64,000 bases of DNA from CADCVW01 sp964251385 (GTDB lineage: Bacteria > Pseudomonadota > Alphaproteobacteria > Sphingomonadales > Sphingomonadaceae), in NCBI GenBank assembly GCA_964251385.1, contig CAXUJK010000004.1:107088-171087 (forward strand). Direction: 5' to 3'. A program made the translations under genes and the position numbers. The notes below the pieces were generated by a model. It was not told where the DNA came from and ran no database searches. It saw only the letters and a program-made list of their open reading frames with translations. This document shows positions 37,340 through 45,934 of the stretch, piece after piece; the stretch's first letter is position 1; each line of letters starts with the position of its first letter.

Positions 37340-38521
37340 ATGATGGCAAACGAGAAGCTCGGCGTTGCCGTGGTCGGGCTCGGCGGAGCCGTAGCCACCA
37401 CGGCGGTCGCGGGCATCGCGATGATCAAGGGCGGGTCGAACAGCCTGGACGGACTGCCGTTGGCGACGCGCAACGTGCCCGGCCTCGTCGGCTATCGCGA
37501 CATGCTCTTCGCCGGGTGGGACCTGTCGGGCGACGATCTGGGCACCGCCGCGCTGCGCCACGGCGTCATCGGCGGCAGGGAACTGTCGGACGGTGCGGCG
37601 TCGCTGCGTGCCATGCGGCCCTGGCCCGCGGTCGGTTCGGTCGACTTCTGCCAGAACATTGACGGCGCGAACAAGCTCGTCGCGGGCAGCCACCGCGCCG
37701 CGATCGCCGCGATCAAGGCCGACATGACGAGCTTTCGGGATCGCGAGGGCCTGACCCGGCTCGTCATGATCAACCTGGCGTCGACCGAGCGCGTGCCCGA
37801 CCTCACGTCCGACGTCTTTATGAGTGTCGACGCGTTCGAACGCGGCCTCGATGCCGACGATCCCGAGATCGGCCCGGCCATGCTCTACGCGTACGCAGCG
37901 ATCACGAGCGCGACGCCTTACGGCAATTTCGCCCCGAGCCACGCCGCGGACGTCGCGCCGCTGACCGCCCTGGCGGAGCGCGCGAACGTGCCGATCGCGG
38001 GCAAGGACGGCAAGACGGGACAGACGCTCATGAAGACGGTGATCGCGCCCGCGCTGCGCGACCGCGCGTTGCATGTCGACGGCTGGTTCTCGACCAACAT
38101 CTTGGGCAACAGCGACGGCAAGGCGTTGGACGATCCCAAGTCGCTCGCATCCAAACTCGGCACCAAGAAGAACGTGCTCGACCAGATGCTGGGCTATCCG
38201 GTCGAGGATCACATCGTCCACATCCACTATTACAAGCCGCGCGGCGACGACAAGGAAGCGTGGGACAACGTCGATATCTCCGGGTTCCTGGGGCAGAAGA
38301 TGCAGCTCAAGATCAACTTCCTGTGCAAGGATTCGGTGCTCGCCGCCCCGCTCGCGATCGAGATCGCGCGCGTGCTCGACCTGGCGCACCAGCGCGGGCA
38401 GGGCGGAGTGCAGGAGCAGCTCGGCGTGTTCTTCAAGGCCCCGCAGACGACGGACGGCCGCGATCCGGTGCATGCGTTCGGCGAGCAGCAGGCGGCGCTG
38501 GACAAGTGGCTGGAGGGGTGA
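37340..38521 (+). CDS. ino1: myo-Inositol-1-phosphate synthase family
   Basis: A 393-residue NAD-dependent enzyme that should convert glucose 6-phosphate to inositol 1-phosphate. Visible family features are the N-terminal Rossmann motif VAVVGLGGAVATTAV, DLTSDVFMSVDAFERGL, GKDGKTGQTLMKTVIAP (the catalytic lysine region), STNILGNSDG and CKDSVLAAPLAIEI. Length fits the short bacterial form. The ATG at 37340 (a second follows at 37343) has GGGGAAACG just upstream. A TTGACA hexamer lies at 37287-37292 but no good -10 follows it. First gene of a nine-gene run in which most stop and start codons overlap. Confidence 0.9.
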   Translation: MMANEKLGVAVVGLGGAVATTAVAGIAMIKGGSNSLDGLPLATRNVPGLVGYRDMLFAGWDLSGDDLGTAALRHGVIGGRELSDGAASLRAMRPWPAVGSVDFCQNIDGANKLVAGSHRAAIAAIKADMTSFRDREGLTRLVMINLASTERVPDLTSDVFMSVDAFERGLDADDPEIGPAMLYAYAAITSATPYGNFAPSHAADVAPLTALAERANVPIAGKDGKTGQTLMKTVIAPALRDRALHVDGWFSTNILGNSDGKALDDPKSLASKLGTKKNVLDQMLGYPVEDHIVHIHYYKPRGDDKEAWDNVDISGFLGQKMQLKINFLCKDSVLAAPLAIEIARVLDLAHQRGQGGVQEQLGVFFKAPQTTDGRDPVHAFGEQQAALDKWLEG

Positions 38522-39441
38522 GCGGCTTCAGTTCGCCGGGGAACGATGCGGCCTTAACTTCAGCACACGTCGAACTCTTCCGCGAGCTCTGCGACCTCAA
38601 GCGCATCCATTCCGCCGATCGAACCGGGTCGATCGCCGCCCGCCTGTTCGCGGCCGGGTGGAGCGCGTTGCTCGGCACTGGCGATCCGCGCCACGCGATG
38701 CTGCGCACTGTCGCCGCCGCGCTCGCCGCCGCGCGGATGGGCGACCTCGACCTCGCCAAGCTGACCGCGCTGGGGCTCGACCGCGATGAAGCGACGGCGA
38801 TCCTCGTTCGCGCCTTCGATGAAGTGGCCGGCAATCTCGACCTCGCGTTCGCCGCGGATCTGCGCGACGCATTGAAGCAAGGCGCGCCCGCGACAGAAGC
38901 GTTGCCGCACTTCGTGACCCAGCTCGAGACGCAACCCCGCGCAGGCGTCACCGCACCCGGTCGCGCCCGGCTGATGCTCGTCCCCGCCGAAACCCACGCC
39001 GACCACAGCCTGGTCGTCGCGGTGGTCGCCGCGCTCGTCGCGCCCTCGTTCGGCGGCGATCCGACGGACGCGTTCGTGTCGGGGATGGCGCACCACCTCC
39101 ACAACGCCGCCATGCCGGACAGCGGGTACACGGGCGAAGTGCTGCTGGGCGACCGGCTGGGCCACGTCATCACGACCGCGCGCGAACAGGCGCTGGCGAC
39201 ATTGCCCCCCGCGCTGGCCGAGACGATGCGTACCGCCCAAGCTCGGATCGCCGACGACGCGACACCCACCGCGCGCGCATTCCACGCGGCCGACGTTATC
39301 GACCGGGTCATTGAGATCAACCACCACCTGCGCGCAGGCCGCACGACGATGGACGAAGTGCTGGGCGACTACGGGCTTGTCCACGACGGCCCGGTCAAGG
39401 CGTTCCACGACCGCGTGCTGCGCGACGTCGGCCTGCTTTGA
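38518..39441 (+). CDS. HD-like metal-dependent hydrolase of the inositol cluster
   Basis: A 307-residue protein that starts GTGA on the ino1 stop. The C-terminal half has an HD-superfamily pattern: ETHADHSLVVAVV, then MAHHLHNAAMP in place of the usual HD pair, then AADVIDRVIEINHHL supplying a late aspartate. The metal site may therefore differ from a classic HD phosphohydrolase. The N-terminal half is helical and unrecognised. Its place directly after inositol-phosphate synthase suggests a phosphatase that releases free inositol or acts on an inositol phosphate; that is inference. No Trp or Pro clusters or export signal. Confidence 0.6.
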   Translation: MSGFSSPGNDAALTSAHVELFRELCDLKRIHSADRTGSIAARLFAAGWSALLGTGDPRHAMLRTVAAALAAARMGDLDLAKLTALGLDRDEATAILVRAFDEVAGNLDLAFAADLRDALKQGAPATEALPHFVTQLETQPRAGVTAPGRARLMLVPAETHADHSLVVAVVAALVAPSFGGDPTDAFVSGMAHHLHNAAMPDSGYTGEVLLGDRLGHVITTAREQALATLPPALAETMRTAQARIADDATPTARAFHAADVIDRVIEINHHLRAGRTTMDEVLGDYGLVHDGPVKAFHDRVLRDVGLL

Positions 39442-39454
39442 GGCGGGGTCTGCT

Positions 39455-40582
39455 TTGATCCTCCATTCCCCCGTATCCGGCCGTCCGCTCCACGCCGATA
39501 CGCCGCACTCGCTGTCCGACGTCGCGGGCGAGCGCTGGCCCGTGGTCGACGGCATTCCCTACCTGCGCATCCACAGCGAAGGCCTCGTGGCGGTCGCGCT
39601 CGATCATCTCGACGCGGGCTGCCCGGACGACGCGCTCGTCGCACTGCTGACGGACCAGGATGCGTGGTGGACCGGACCCGCGACGGACCTGTCCGAGCTC
39701 AAACGGCTGGTCCGCGAACGCGAAACGCTAAGCTTACGCGAGGCGATGGCGCTGCTGCGCATGGGCCCGGTCGCGGACTATTTCGCCTACCGCTGGAGCG
39801 ACCCGACCTATCTTGCCGGCCTCGCGCTCTTGGAAGCGCACTGGGCCGATCCGAACACTGCGTTCGAACTCGCCTGCGGCATCGGCCACTACCTGCGTGA
39901 ACTCAGCCGGCGGGGCGTGGCTTGTACGGGCGCGGACGTGGTGTTCGCAAAATGCTGGCTGGCCAAGCACTGGGTCGCGCCGCAGGCCGATTACGTCGTG
40001 TTCGACGCGGGCGCGGGCTGGCCGATCGCCGGTACGACCTTTGACCTGGTGATGTGCCACGACGCATTCTACTTCCTGCCGCAACCGTGGCTGATCGCCG
40101 ATCAGTTGCGTGCGGTAACCAGCGAGTTCGGCACGGTTGCGGTCAGCCGGGTGCATAATGCCGAGCACCCAGCACGCGGCAAGGCGCCCGCGTTGAGCGC
40201 CGATGCGCTGGCAGCCATCTTTCCGACGGCGCTGGTGCACGATCAGGCCGAGCTCCTTGCTGCGTTGTTACGGGCCGACGCGCCCGCGCGTTTTCATTGG
40301 GACGAGATCGACCGCACGGGACCGGCGGCGTTCGCATTCGTCGAAGGCGGGTTCGACGAGCCGTGGCCGGTGGTCGGAGGCGTGGCGATGCCGGACGAAG
40401 GCGCGACGCTGCGGCGCAATCCGCTGCTTGGAGCGTGGGGACCGCAATATCCTTCCGCGCTGTACCGCGCGGAATATGGCGCAGGGTGTGTCTGGGCGCT
40501 CGCCGACGACGCCTTGCCTGCGAGCGTGGCGGTGGACCCGATCCGCCTTCGTCGTCTTGTCGACCTGCCGGAGCGATGGTGA
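39455..40582 (+). CDS. SAM-dependent methyltransferase of the inositol cluster
   Basis: A 375-residue protein. The first 35 residues (HSPVSGRPLH, WPVVDGIPYLR) resemble a Trm112/YcaR-like beta domain without zinc cysteines. A helical linker follows, then a class I methyltransferase core: FELACGIGHYLRELSRRG (motif I), GADVVFAKCW and FDLVMCHDAFYFLPQP (motif IV). The C-terminal 120 residues are unassigned. The TTG at 39455 is chosen because GAGGCGGGG precedes it at normal spacing and the domain begins there; longer frames are antisense-like. It begins 13 bases after the HD-like gene. Confidence 0.75.
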   Translation: MILHSPVSGRPLHADTPHSLSDVAGERWPVVDGIPYLRIHSEGLVAVALDHLDAGCPDDALVALLTDQDAWWTGPATDLSELKRLVRERETLSLREAMALLRMGPVADYFAYRWSDPTYLAGLALLEAHWADPNTAFELACGIGHYLRELSRRGVACTGADVVFAKCWLAKHWVAPQADYVVFDAGAGWPIAGTTFDLVMCHDAFYFLPQPWLIADQLRAVTSEFGTVAVSRVHNAEHPARGKAPALSADALAAIFPTALVHDQAELLAALLRADAPARFHWDEIDRTGPAAFAFVEGGFDEPWPVVGGVAMPDEGATLRRNPLLGAWGPQYPSALYRAEYGAGCVWALADDALPASVAVDPIRLRRLVDLPERW

Positions 40583-40589
40583 TGACGCG

Positions 40590-41603
40590 ATGACCGCGCG
40601 GTGGGGCATCGCCGGGTTCGGCTGGGTCGCGCGCGACTACATGGCGCCCGCCATCGAGGCGTCCGGCGGCACGGTGGTCGCGATCGCCGATCCGTCCGAC
40701 ATCGCGCAGGCGAGCGCGGAGTCGGCGAGCATCGTAGCCTATGACGACGCTGCGACGATGCTCGGCGGGACGGAGTGCGATATCCTCTACGTCGCCACGC
40801 CCAACGACCTGCACGCCGCCGCCGTGCGCGCCGCGGCCGACGCGGGCGTCGCGGTGCTGTGCGAGAAGCCGATGGCGGCGACGCTCGCCGACGCGGAGGC
40901 CATTGCGGCCGACGTCGAGTCCAGCGGCATCCTGTACGGCACCGCCTTCGACCAACGCCACCACCCCGCGCATGTCGCGGTGCGCGACGCGATCGCGGCG
41001 GGGGACATCGGCACGCCGACCGCGATCCGCATCGTCTACGCGTGCTGGGTCGATCCGCTCTGGTCGCCAAGTCTCGGCTTAGGCGGCACGGGGGAAAACT
41101 GGCGCACCGACCCGGCCGCGGCGGGTGGCGGCGCGGTCATCGACCTCGCGCTGCACGGGCTCGATCTTGCCGGGATGTTGCTCGGCGAACCGCTCGTCGA
41201 CCTGCACATCGCGTTGCAGCGCCGCATCCACGACTACCCCGTCGACGACGGCGGCATGCTGACCGCGCGCACCGCGTCGGGCACGCTGGTCCAGCTCCAC
41301 GTCGCCTACAACCATCCCGAAGCGCTGCCCCGTCGCCGATTGGAAATCGTCGGCGACGCGGGCCTGTTGGTCGCGACCGACACGATGGGGCAGAGCGCCG
41401 GCGGCACGCTTACGCAGCAGGATGGGCGCACCGGAGACGTCGTGCCGATCCCGTTCGACGAACATCTGTCGCCCTTCACGGCGCAGGCCCGCGCGTTCGC
41501 CGCCACCGCACGAGGCGAACCGCACGACTTTTCCTTGGCCCGCGATATCCGCCTCATGCGCCTGTTCGACGCCGCGTACACGGACGCGCGCGCATGCCTC
41601 TGA
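40590..41603 (+). CDS. Gfo/Idh/MocA-family oxidoreductase (inositol cluster)
   Basis: A 337-residue NAD(P)-dependent sugar or cyclitol dehydrogenase. The N-terminal Rossmann motif WGIAGFGWVARDYMAPAI is followed by the family signature VLCEKPMAATLADAEAIA with the catalytic lysine (EKP). The C-terminal domain contains GGGAVIDLALHGLDLAGMLLG, with the aspartate and histidine of the active site (D-x3-H). Members oxidise inositols, glucose or related sugars. Beside ino1 and an IolE/IolI-like gene, a cyclitol substrate is likely. It starts 7 bases after the methyltransferase stop. Confidence 0.85.
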   Translation: MTARWGIAGFGWVARDYMAPAIEASGGTVVAIADPSDIAQASAESASIVAYDDAATMLGGTECDILYVATPNDLHAAAVRAAADAGVAVLCEKPMAATLADAEAIAADVESSGILYGTAFDQRHHPAHVAVRDAIAAGDIGTPTAIRIVYACWVDPLWSPSLGLGGTGENWRTDPAAAGGGAVIDLALHGLDLAGMLLGEPLVDLHIALQRRIHDYPVDDGGMLTARTASGTLVQLHVAYNHPEALPRRRLEIVGDAGLLVATDTMGQSAGGTLTQQDGRTGDVVPIPFDEHLSPFTAQARAFAATARGEPHDFSLARDIRLMRLFDAAYTDARACL

Positions 41604-42415
41604 GCCACTACGCCTGCGCGAACTGCGGCTTCTGGCAGCTGCACTTCGCGACGCCGCCCGACTGCCCCGTTTGCACCGACGTGCGCAACGACCTGCCCGA
41701 GGACGGCTGGCGTTTCCTCCCCGAGGCACAAGTCGCCGCCACCCACGACGGCACCGCGCGGCAGGTCGCGGACGACCTGTGGGCGTTCACCACCACGCCG
41801 AACCTGGGGCTTGCCGGGACCGGCTGGCTGCTGTTGCGGCCGGGAGGCAATATCGCGTTCGAAGCCGCGCCGCACTACACGCCCGCGATGCTCGCCAAGG
41901 TCGAGGCGCTCGGCGGCATCGCGATCCTCGCCGCCAGTCACGCGCACGGCTACGGCGCGCTGTACCAATTGCAGCGCGCGTTCGACCCGCCGGTCGTCGC
42001 GATCCAGCTGGACGATCTGAACATGACAAAGGCCTTCGCCGTGAACGCCCCCTACGACGCCACGCTCGAACTCGCCCCCGGCTACACCCTCCACCACGTC
42101 GGCGGCCATTACCCCGGCCAGGCGGCGCTCCACGACGCGCGGCGCAAGCGCCTGTTTTGCGGAGACATGTTCAAGATCGATCAAGCGGACGGGGTCAGCC
42201 ACGCGGTCTCGTCCCACTATGCGTTCCACAAGAACATCCCGCTCACGCATGCGCAGCTCCGCCGCTACCGCGACGTAATCGCGCCGCTCGATTTCGACGC
42301 GGTGCTGACCCCCTTCGAGTACGCGCCGGAAGTCGGCCGCGACGTCGCGCTCGCGGTGCTGGAGGACGCGCTGGGCCGCCCGCCCGGCGTTCGCAGATTT
42401 GCGCTGACGCCATGA
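41594..42415 (+). CDS. Rubredoxin-like zinc ribbon fused to MBL-fold domain
   Basis: A 273-residue protein overlapping the oxidoreductase gene by 10 bases. The N-terminus YACANCGFWQLH plus CPVC gives two CxxC pairs able to bind Fe or Zn like a rubredoxin. The rest is a metallo-beta-lactamase fold, but the metal motif reads ASHAHGYG rather than HxHxDH, so two ligands of the standard di-metal site are missing; VGGHYPGQ and CGDMFK keep the later histidine and aspartate. A mono-metal hydrolase or redox role is possible. Function unknown; position between an oxidoreductase and YcaO suggests participation in the same modification pathway. Confidence 0.75.
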   Translation: MPLSHYACANCGFWQLHFATPPDCPVCTDVRNDLPEDGWRFLPEAQVAATHDGTARQVADDLWAFTTTPNLGLAGTGWLLLRPGGNIAFEAAPHYTPAMLAKVEALGGIAILAASHAHGYGALYQLQRAFDPPVVAIQLDDLNMTKAFAVNAPYDATLELAPGYTLHHVGGHYPGQAALHDARRKRLFCGDMFKIDQADGVSHAVSSHYAFHKNIPLTHAQLRRYRDVIAPLDFDAVLTPFEYAPEVGRDVALAVLEDALGRPPGVRRFALTP

Positions 42416-43899
42416 TCCACTGCTCGCAAGCCGTTCCCGATCCCGCCCGCGCCTACATCGACGCGTTGCCGCCGGGGACATGGTACCTGTTCGACATGAG
42501 CCCGCTCGACGTCTGCGGCGTCCCTGCGTGGAAAGCGGGCTTCTTCGCAGACGATCCGGCGAGCGCGGGCTGCGAGATGCAGCAGGGCACGGGCTACGGC
42601 GAAACCGCGGCCCAGGCGATCGTCGCCGCCGTCGCCGAATGCTACGAGGAGGTCCGCGCACGCTTGGGCTTCGCGGCGATGCCGCAGGTCGAAGGCAGCT
42701 GGAACGATCTGGTGCGCGAGCGGGGCGTTGCCGGTGTCGCCGATCCGCTGACCCTGTGCCTGCCCGCGGGCTCCCCCGTCGGGCGCGACACGCGTTTGCG
42801 CTGGGTCGAGGCGCGCCGCTGGTTCAGCGGCGATCCCGTGCTCGTTCCCGTCGATCTCGCCGCGCTCGATCGCAACGGGCTGCCCGTCGGCTACGAGCCC
42901 TTGACGACGCCGATCACCAACGGGTTGGGCGCGGGGCCCAGCCGGGCCTGGGCAGCCGCGCACGGCCTGTTCGAATGCCTGCAGCGCGACGGCAATGGCT
43001 TGTTGTTCCGCGCGCTCGATCCCGGCGTCCGCCTCAGGTTCGACGCCGCGCTGCCTGCGGCATTGCAGGCCCCAATCGACCGCATGGACGCCGCGGGCAT
43101 AGACCTCCTCCCCAAGTTCGCGACGGACGAGTTCGGGTTCGTGAACCTGTACGTCGTCGGCGCGGACCGCGATCCGTCGCGCCTGCCCGTGCCGATCGGC
43201 ATGACGGGCGGGGGCGAGGCGTGCGACCTCGATCGGCATGCCGCGCTGCGAAAGGCCGTGCTCGAATACGGCCACGCGCGCGCCCGCAAGATCTTCACGT
43301 TCGGAACGCTCGATCTGGTGCGGTCGATCATGCCGCCGGGATATTGGGAGCGCGTCGCGCCCGCCGCGACGCGCGCCGCCCGCGACGCGGAGCCGCGCCA
43401 GGTCGAGGCGTTCGCGCGCTGGCTGGCGCTGGACGGTCCGGCTCTGCGCGACACGCTCGCCGATCCGGTGTTCACCGTCCAATCGACGCGCGCCTTCGAT
43501 GAACTGCCGACAAGCGCGATCGACGCGCCTGAAGCCAAGGGGGAGGAAGCCGCGCGCCGTCTCGCCGCCGCCGGGCTCGACCCGCTCATCCTCGACTTCA
43601 CCGCGCCGGGCGCGGCGATGCACGCGGTGCGTGTCCTCGTGCCCGGATTGGAGGTGGAAACGATGAGCTACTACCGCATCGGCGAGCGAAACGCCGCCAA
43701 GCTCATCGCCGCCGACAGCCCGCTGATCCGCTGGGGCGAGCCGACCGCCACCCGTCGTCCGGTGCGCCTGACGTCCGAGGCGATCGACCGGCTCCGCGGC
43801 GTTCCCCTGCTCGACACCGCGGCGGTCGATGCGAAAGTCGGCGAACTCTACCCGCTGTACCGGGAGCCCGGCGCGCACGAGATGGCGCTGCGGGCATGA
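42412..43899 (+). CDS. YcaO-domain protein
   Basis: A 495-residue protein overlapping the MBL gene by ATGA. YcaO hallmarks are visible: GTGYGETAAQAIVAAVAECY, TPITNGLGAGPSRAWAAAHG, LFECLQRDG and, near the C-terminus, LVPGLEVETMSYYRIGE. YcaO enzymes use ATP to activate a backbone amide, forming azolines, amidines or thioamides in peptides, or modifying ribosomal proteins. The C-terminus ends in REPGAHEMALRA without the PxPxP tail of azoline-forming cyclodehydratases. No E1-like partner, TfuA or precursor-peptide gene was seen beside it. Its place inside an inositol/glycosyltransferase operon is unusual. Confidence 0.88.
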   Translation: MIHCSQAVPDPARAYIDALPPGTWYLFDMSPLDVCGVPAWKAGFFADDPASAGCEMQQGTGYGETAAQAIVAAVAECYEEVRARLGFAAMPQVEGSWNDLVRERGVAGVADPLTLCLPAGSPVGRDTRLRWVEARRWFSGDPVLVPVDLAALDRNGLPVGYEPLTTPITNGLGAGPSRAWAAAHGLFECLQRDGNGLLFRALDPGVRLRFDAALPAALQAPIDRMDAAGIDLLPKFATDEFGFVNLYVVGADRDPSRLPVPIGMTGGGEACDLDRHAALRKAVLEYGHARARKIFTFGTLDLVRSIMPPGYWERVAPAATRAARDAEPRQVEAFARWLALDGPALRDTLADPVFTVQSTRAFDELPTSAIDAPEAKGEEAARRLAAAGLDPLILDFTAPGAAMHAVRVLVPGLEVETMSYYRIGERNAAKLIAADSPLIRWGEPTATRRPVRLTSEAIDRLRGVPLLDTAAVDAKVGELYPLYREPGAHEMALRA

Positions 43900-44726
43900 C
43901 CCTGCGTTACGCCTACAACACCAACGGCGCGGCCAACCACCGCCTGTCCGACGCGCTCGAACTGATCGCGCGCGCGGGGTACGACGGCGTCGCGCTGACG
44001 CTCGACCACCACCATCTCGATCCGCTCGCCGACGGCTGGGCGGGCGACGCGGGCAGGGTGGCGCGGCACCTGGGCGACCTCGGCCTGGGGTGCGTCATCG
44101 AAACGGGCGCGCGGTTCCTGCTCGACCCGTCCGACAAGCACGAACCGACGTTGTTGACCGCGCACCCGGTCGGCCGCGCGCGCCGCGTCGCCTTTCTCGA
44201 ACGCGCGCTGGAGGTCGGCGCGATCCTTGATGCGGAAACGATGTCGTTTTGGGCCGGCGTTCCCAAGCCGGAGGTCGCGCGAGCGGACGCGCAAGCCTGG
44301 CTGGACGAAGGTTTGGCGCAGGTCTGCGCCGCAGCCGCGCGCATCGGCGTGTCCGCGAGCCTCGAGCCCGAGCCGGGCATGCTGATCGAAACCGTGGCGG
44401 ATTATGTCGAAATCGCGAAACGTCACCCAACGCTCCGTCTTGCGCTCGACACCGGCCACTGCCTCGTCACGCAGGACATCGACCCGGCCGAAGCCGTCCG
44501 CGAATATGCCGCTTCGCTCGGCACCGTCGCGATCGAGGACATGCGCCGCGGCGACCACACGCATCTGCCGTTCGGCCAGGGCGACATGGATGTGCCGGCG
44601 ATCCTGCGCGCGTTGCAGGGTATAGGGTTCGGCGGCCTCGTCTGCGTCGAGCTGTCGCGCGAAAGCCCGCGCGCGCACCAAGCCATTCCGGAGTCGATCG
44701 CTTACCTGCGGTCCGCCATGCCGTGA
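43896..44726 (+). CDS. Xylose-isomerase-like TIM barrel (sugar phosphate isomerase/epimerase, IolE/IolI type)
   Basis: A 276-residue TIM-barrel protein overlapping YcaO by ATGA. Visible metal-site segments are SLEPEPGMLIETV (glutamate), LRLALDTGHCLV (aspartate-histidine), IEDMRRGDHTHLPFG (aspartate and histidines) and a final LVCVELSRES. These match the AP-endonuclease-2/xylose-isomerase-like superfamily, which includes IolE (inosose dehydratase) and IolI (inosose isomerase). Together with ino1 and a Gfo/Idh enzyme it suggests chemistry on a keto-cyclitol. Exact reaction unknown. Confidence 0.82.
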   Translation: MTLRYAYNTNGAANHRLSDALELIARAGYDGVALTLDHHHLDPLADGWAGDAGRVARHLGDLGLGCVIETGARFLLDPSDKHEPTLLTAHPVGRARRVAFLERALEVGAILDAETMSFWAGVPKPEVARADAQAWLDEGLAQVCAAAARIGVSASLEPEPGMLIETVADYVEIAKRHPTLRLALDTGHCLVTQDIDPAEAVREYAASLGTVAIEDMRRGDHTHLPFGQGDMDVPAILRALQGIGFGGLVCVELSRESPRAHQAIPESIAYLRSAMP

Positions 44727-45934
44727 GGATCTGCTTCGTCAGCCGGCGCTTCTTCCCCGCGATCTCGGGCATGTCGATCTACGCGCTCAACCTGCTGCGC
44801 CAACTCGTCGCGGGCGGGCACGACGTCACCATGATCAGCCAGTATCGCGGCGACGCGTTCGGCCGCGGAGTCTACGGCGGCGGGCCTCCGCCTCCTGTCG
44901 ACGGCGTCCGCGTCGTCGGACTGGAAGCGCTCGGCGAACAGGACGGCGGCGACTTCGAACGGGACGTCGATACGATGGTCGCGGCAATCACGGCCGAACA
45001 CGCGCGACACCCTTTCGACATGCTTCACGCCCAATACGGGTATCCGACGGGCTGGGCGACGCTGATCGCCGCGCGGCGGCTCGGGCGCCCTTGCGTCGTG
45101 TCGATCCAGGGCGGGGACGGGCACTGGGTGGGATCGTGCTGCGAGACGCATCGACTGGCGATGGGGTGCGTGCTGGACAAAGCGAACGCCCTGCTGATCG
45201 GCGGCGCGAGTTTCGCCCGCGAGGTGCACGAACGGCTCGGCACGCCGATCGAGCGGTTCACGATCGTGCCCGGCGCGGTCGATACCGATCGCTTCGTGCC
45301 GCACGCCGGCAAGAGCCTGCACGATGGTGTCGGCTTGCTTTATCATGGTCGCGTCGACCGCCGTAAAGGCGTGCTGGACTTCATCCGGGCCTTGCCCGAC
45401 CTTCAGGGTTCCTGGGTCGCGAGCATCTCCGGAATCGGTCCTGACCTGAACGAGGCGAGGGCGCTGGCGGACGAGCTCGGCCTCGACGGACGCCTCGATT
45501 TCCTGGGCTACGCGGACTATGGTTCGGTAAACCTCATGTACCAGAATTACGATGTGTTTGTCTCCCCAACCTACGCCGAAGGTTTCTCGAACACGATCCT
45601 GGAGGCGATGGCGAGCGGCCTCGCGGTGGTGTCATGCCGCTCGGTCGGCGTGGTCGATTGCGTCCGCGACGGAGAGAACGGCCTGCTCGTCGAACCCGGC
45701 GACGTCCCCGCGCTGGCCGCCGCGCTGACGCGCATCGTCACCGACGCGCCGCTGCGCCGCCGCCTGGCCGACGCGGCGCTCGCGGAATGTCGCGCCGTCT
45801 ACAGCTGGCACGCGGCCGGCGCGCGGATCATGGGCGTTTACGCCGCCTTGAAGGACGGCCCGACGCCCGACACCTTCGACGAGGCGCTCCCCATGACCCC
45901 CTGCCGCTTCCGCGCCGAGCCGCATCTGCTTTGA
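44723..45934 (+). CDS. Glycosyltransferase family 4 (GT-B)
   Basis: A 403-residue GT-B protein starting on the preceding stop as GTGA. The N-terminal RRFFPAISGMSIYALNLLRQ is a donor/acceptor-loop motif of family 4; LLYHGRVDRRKGVLDFIRAL and VFVSPTYAEGFSNTILEAMA (with the EX7E glutamates) form the nucleotide-sugar site. Family 4 includes MshA and BshA, which attach GlcNAc to inositol phosphate or malate, but also many capsule enzymes. The adjoining PIG-L gene makes the MshA/MshB comparison worth testing. Confidence 0.87.
   Translation: MRICFVSRRFFPAISGMSIYALNLLRQLVAGGHDVTMISQYRGDAFGRGVYGGGPPPPVDGVRVVGLEALGEQDGGDFERDVDTMVAAITAEHARHPFDMLHAQYGYPTGWATLIAARRLGRPCVVSIQGGDGHWVGSCCETHRLAMGCVLDKANALLIGGASFAREVHERLGTPIERFTIVPGAVDTDRFVPHAGKSLHDGVGLLYHGRVDRRKGVLDFIRALPDLQGSWVASISGIGPDLNEARALADELGLDGRLDFLGYADYGSVNLMYQNYDVFVSPTYAEGFSNTILEAMASGLAVVSCRSVGVVDCVRDGENGLLVEPGDVPALAAALTRIVTDAPLRRRLADAALAECRAVYSWHAAGARIMGVYAALKDGPTPDTFDEALPMTPCRFRAEPHLL

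Noticed and set aside
38518..39441. Inositol oxygenase (MIOX), because an HD-like protein follows ino1
   Set aside because: The metal-ligand pattern and length do not match MIOX, so only a general HD-like call is supported.
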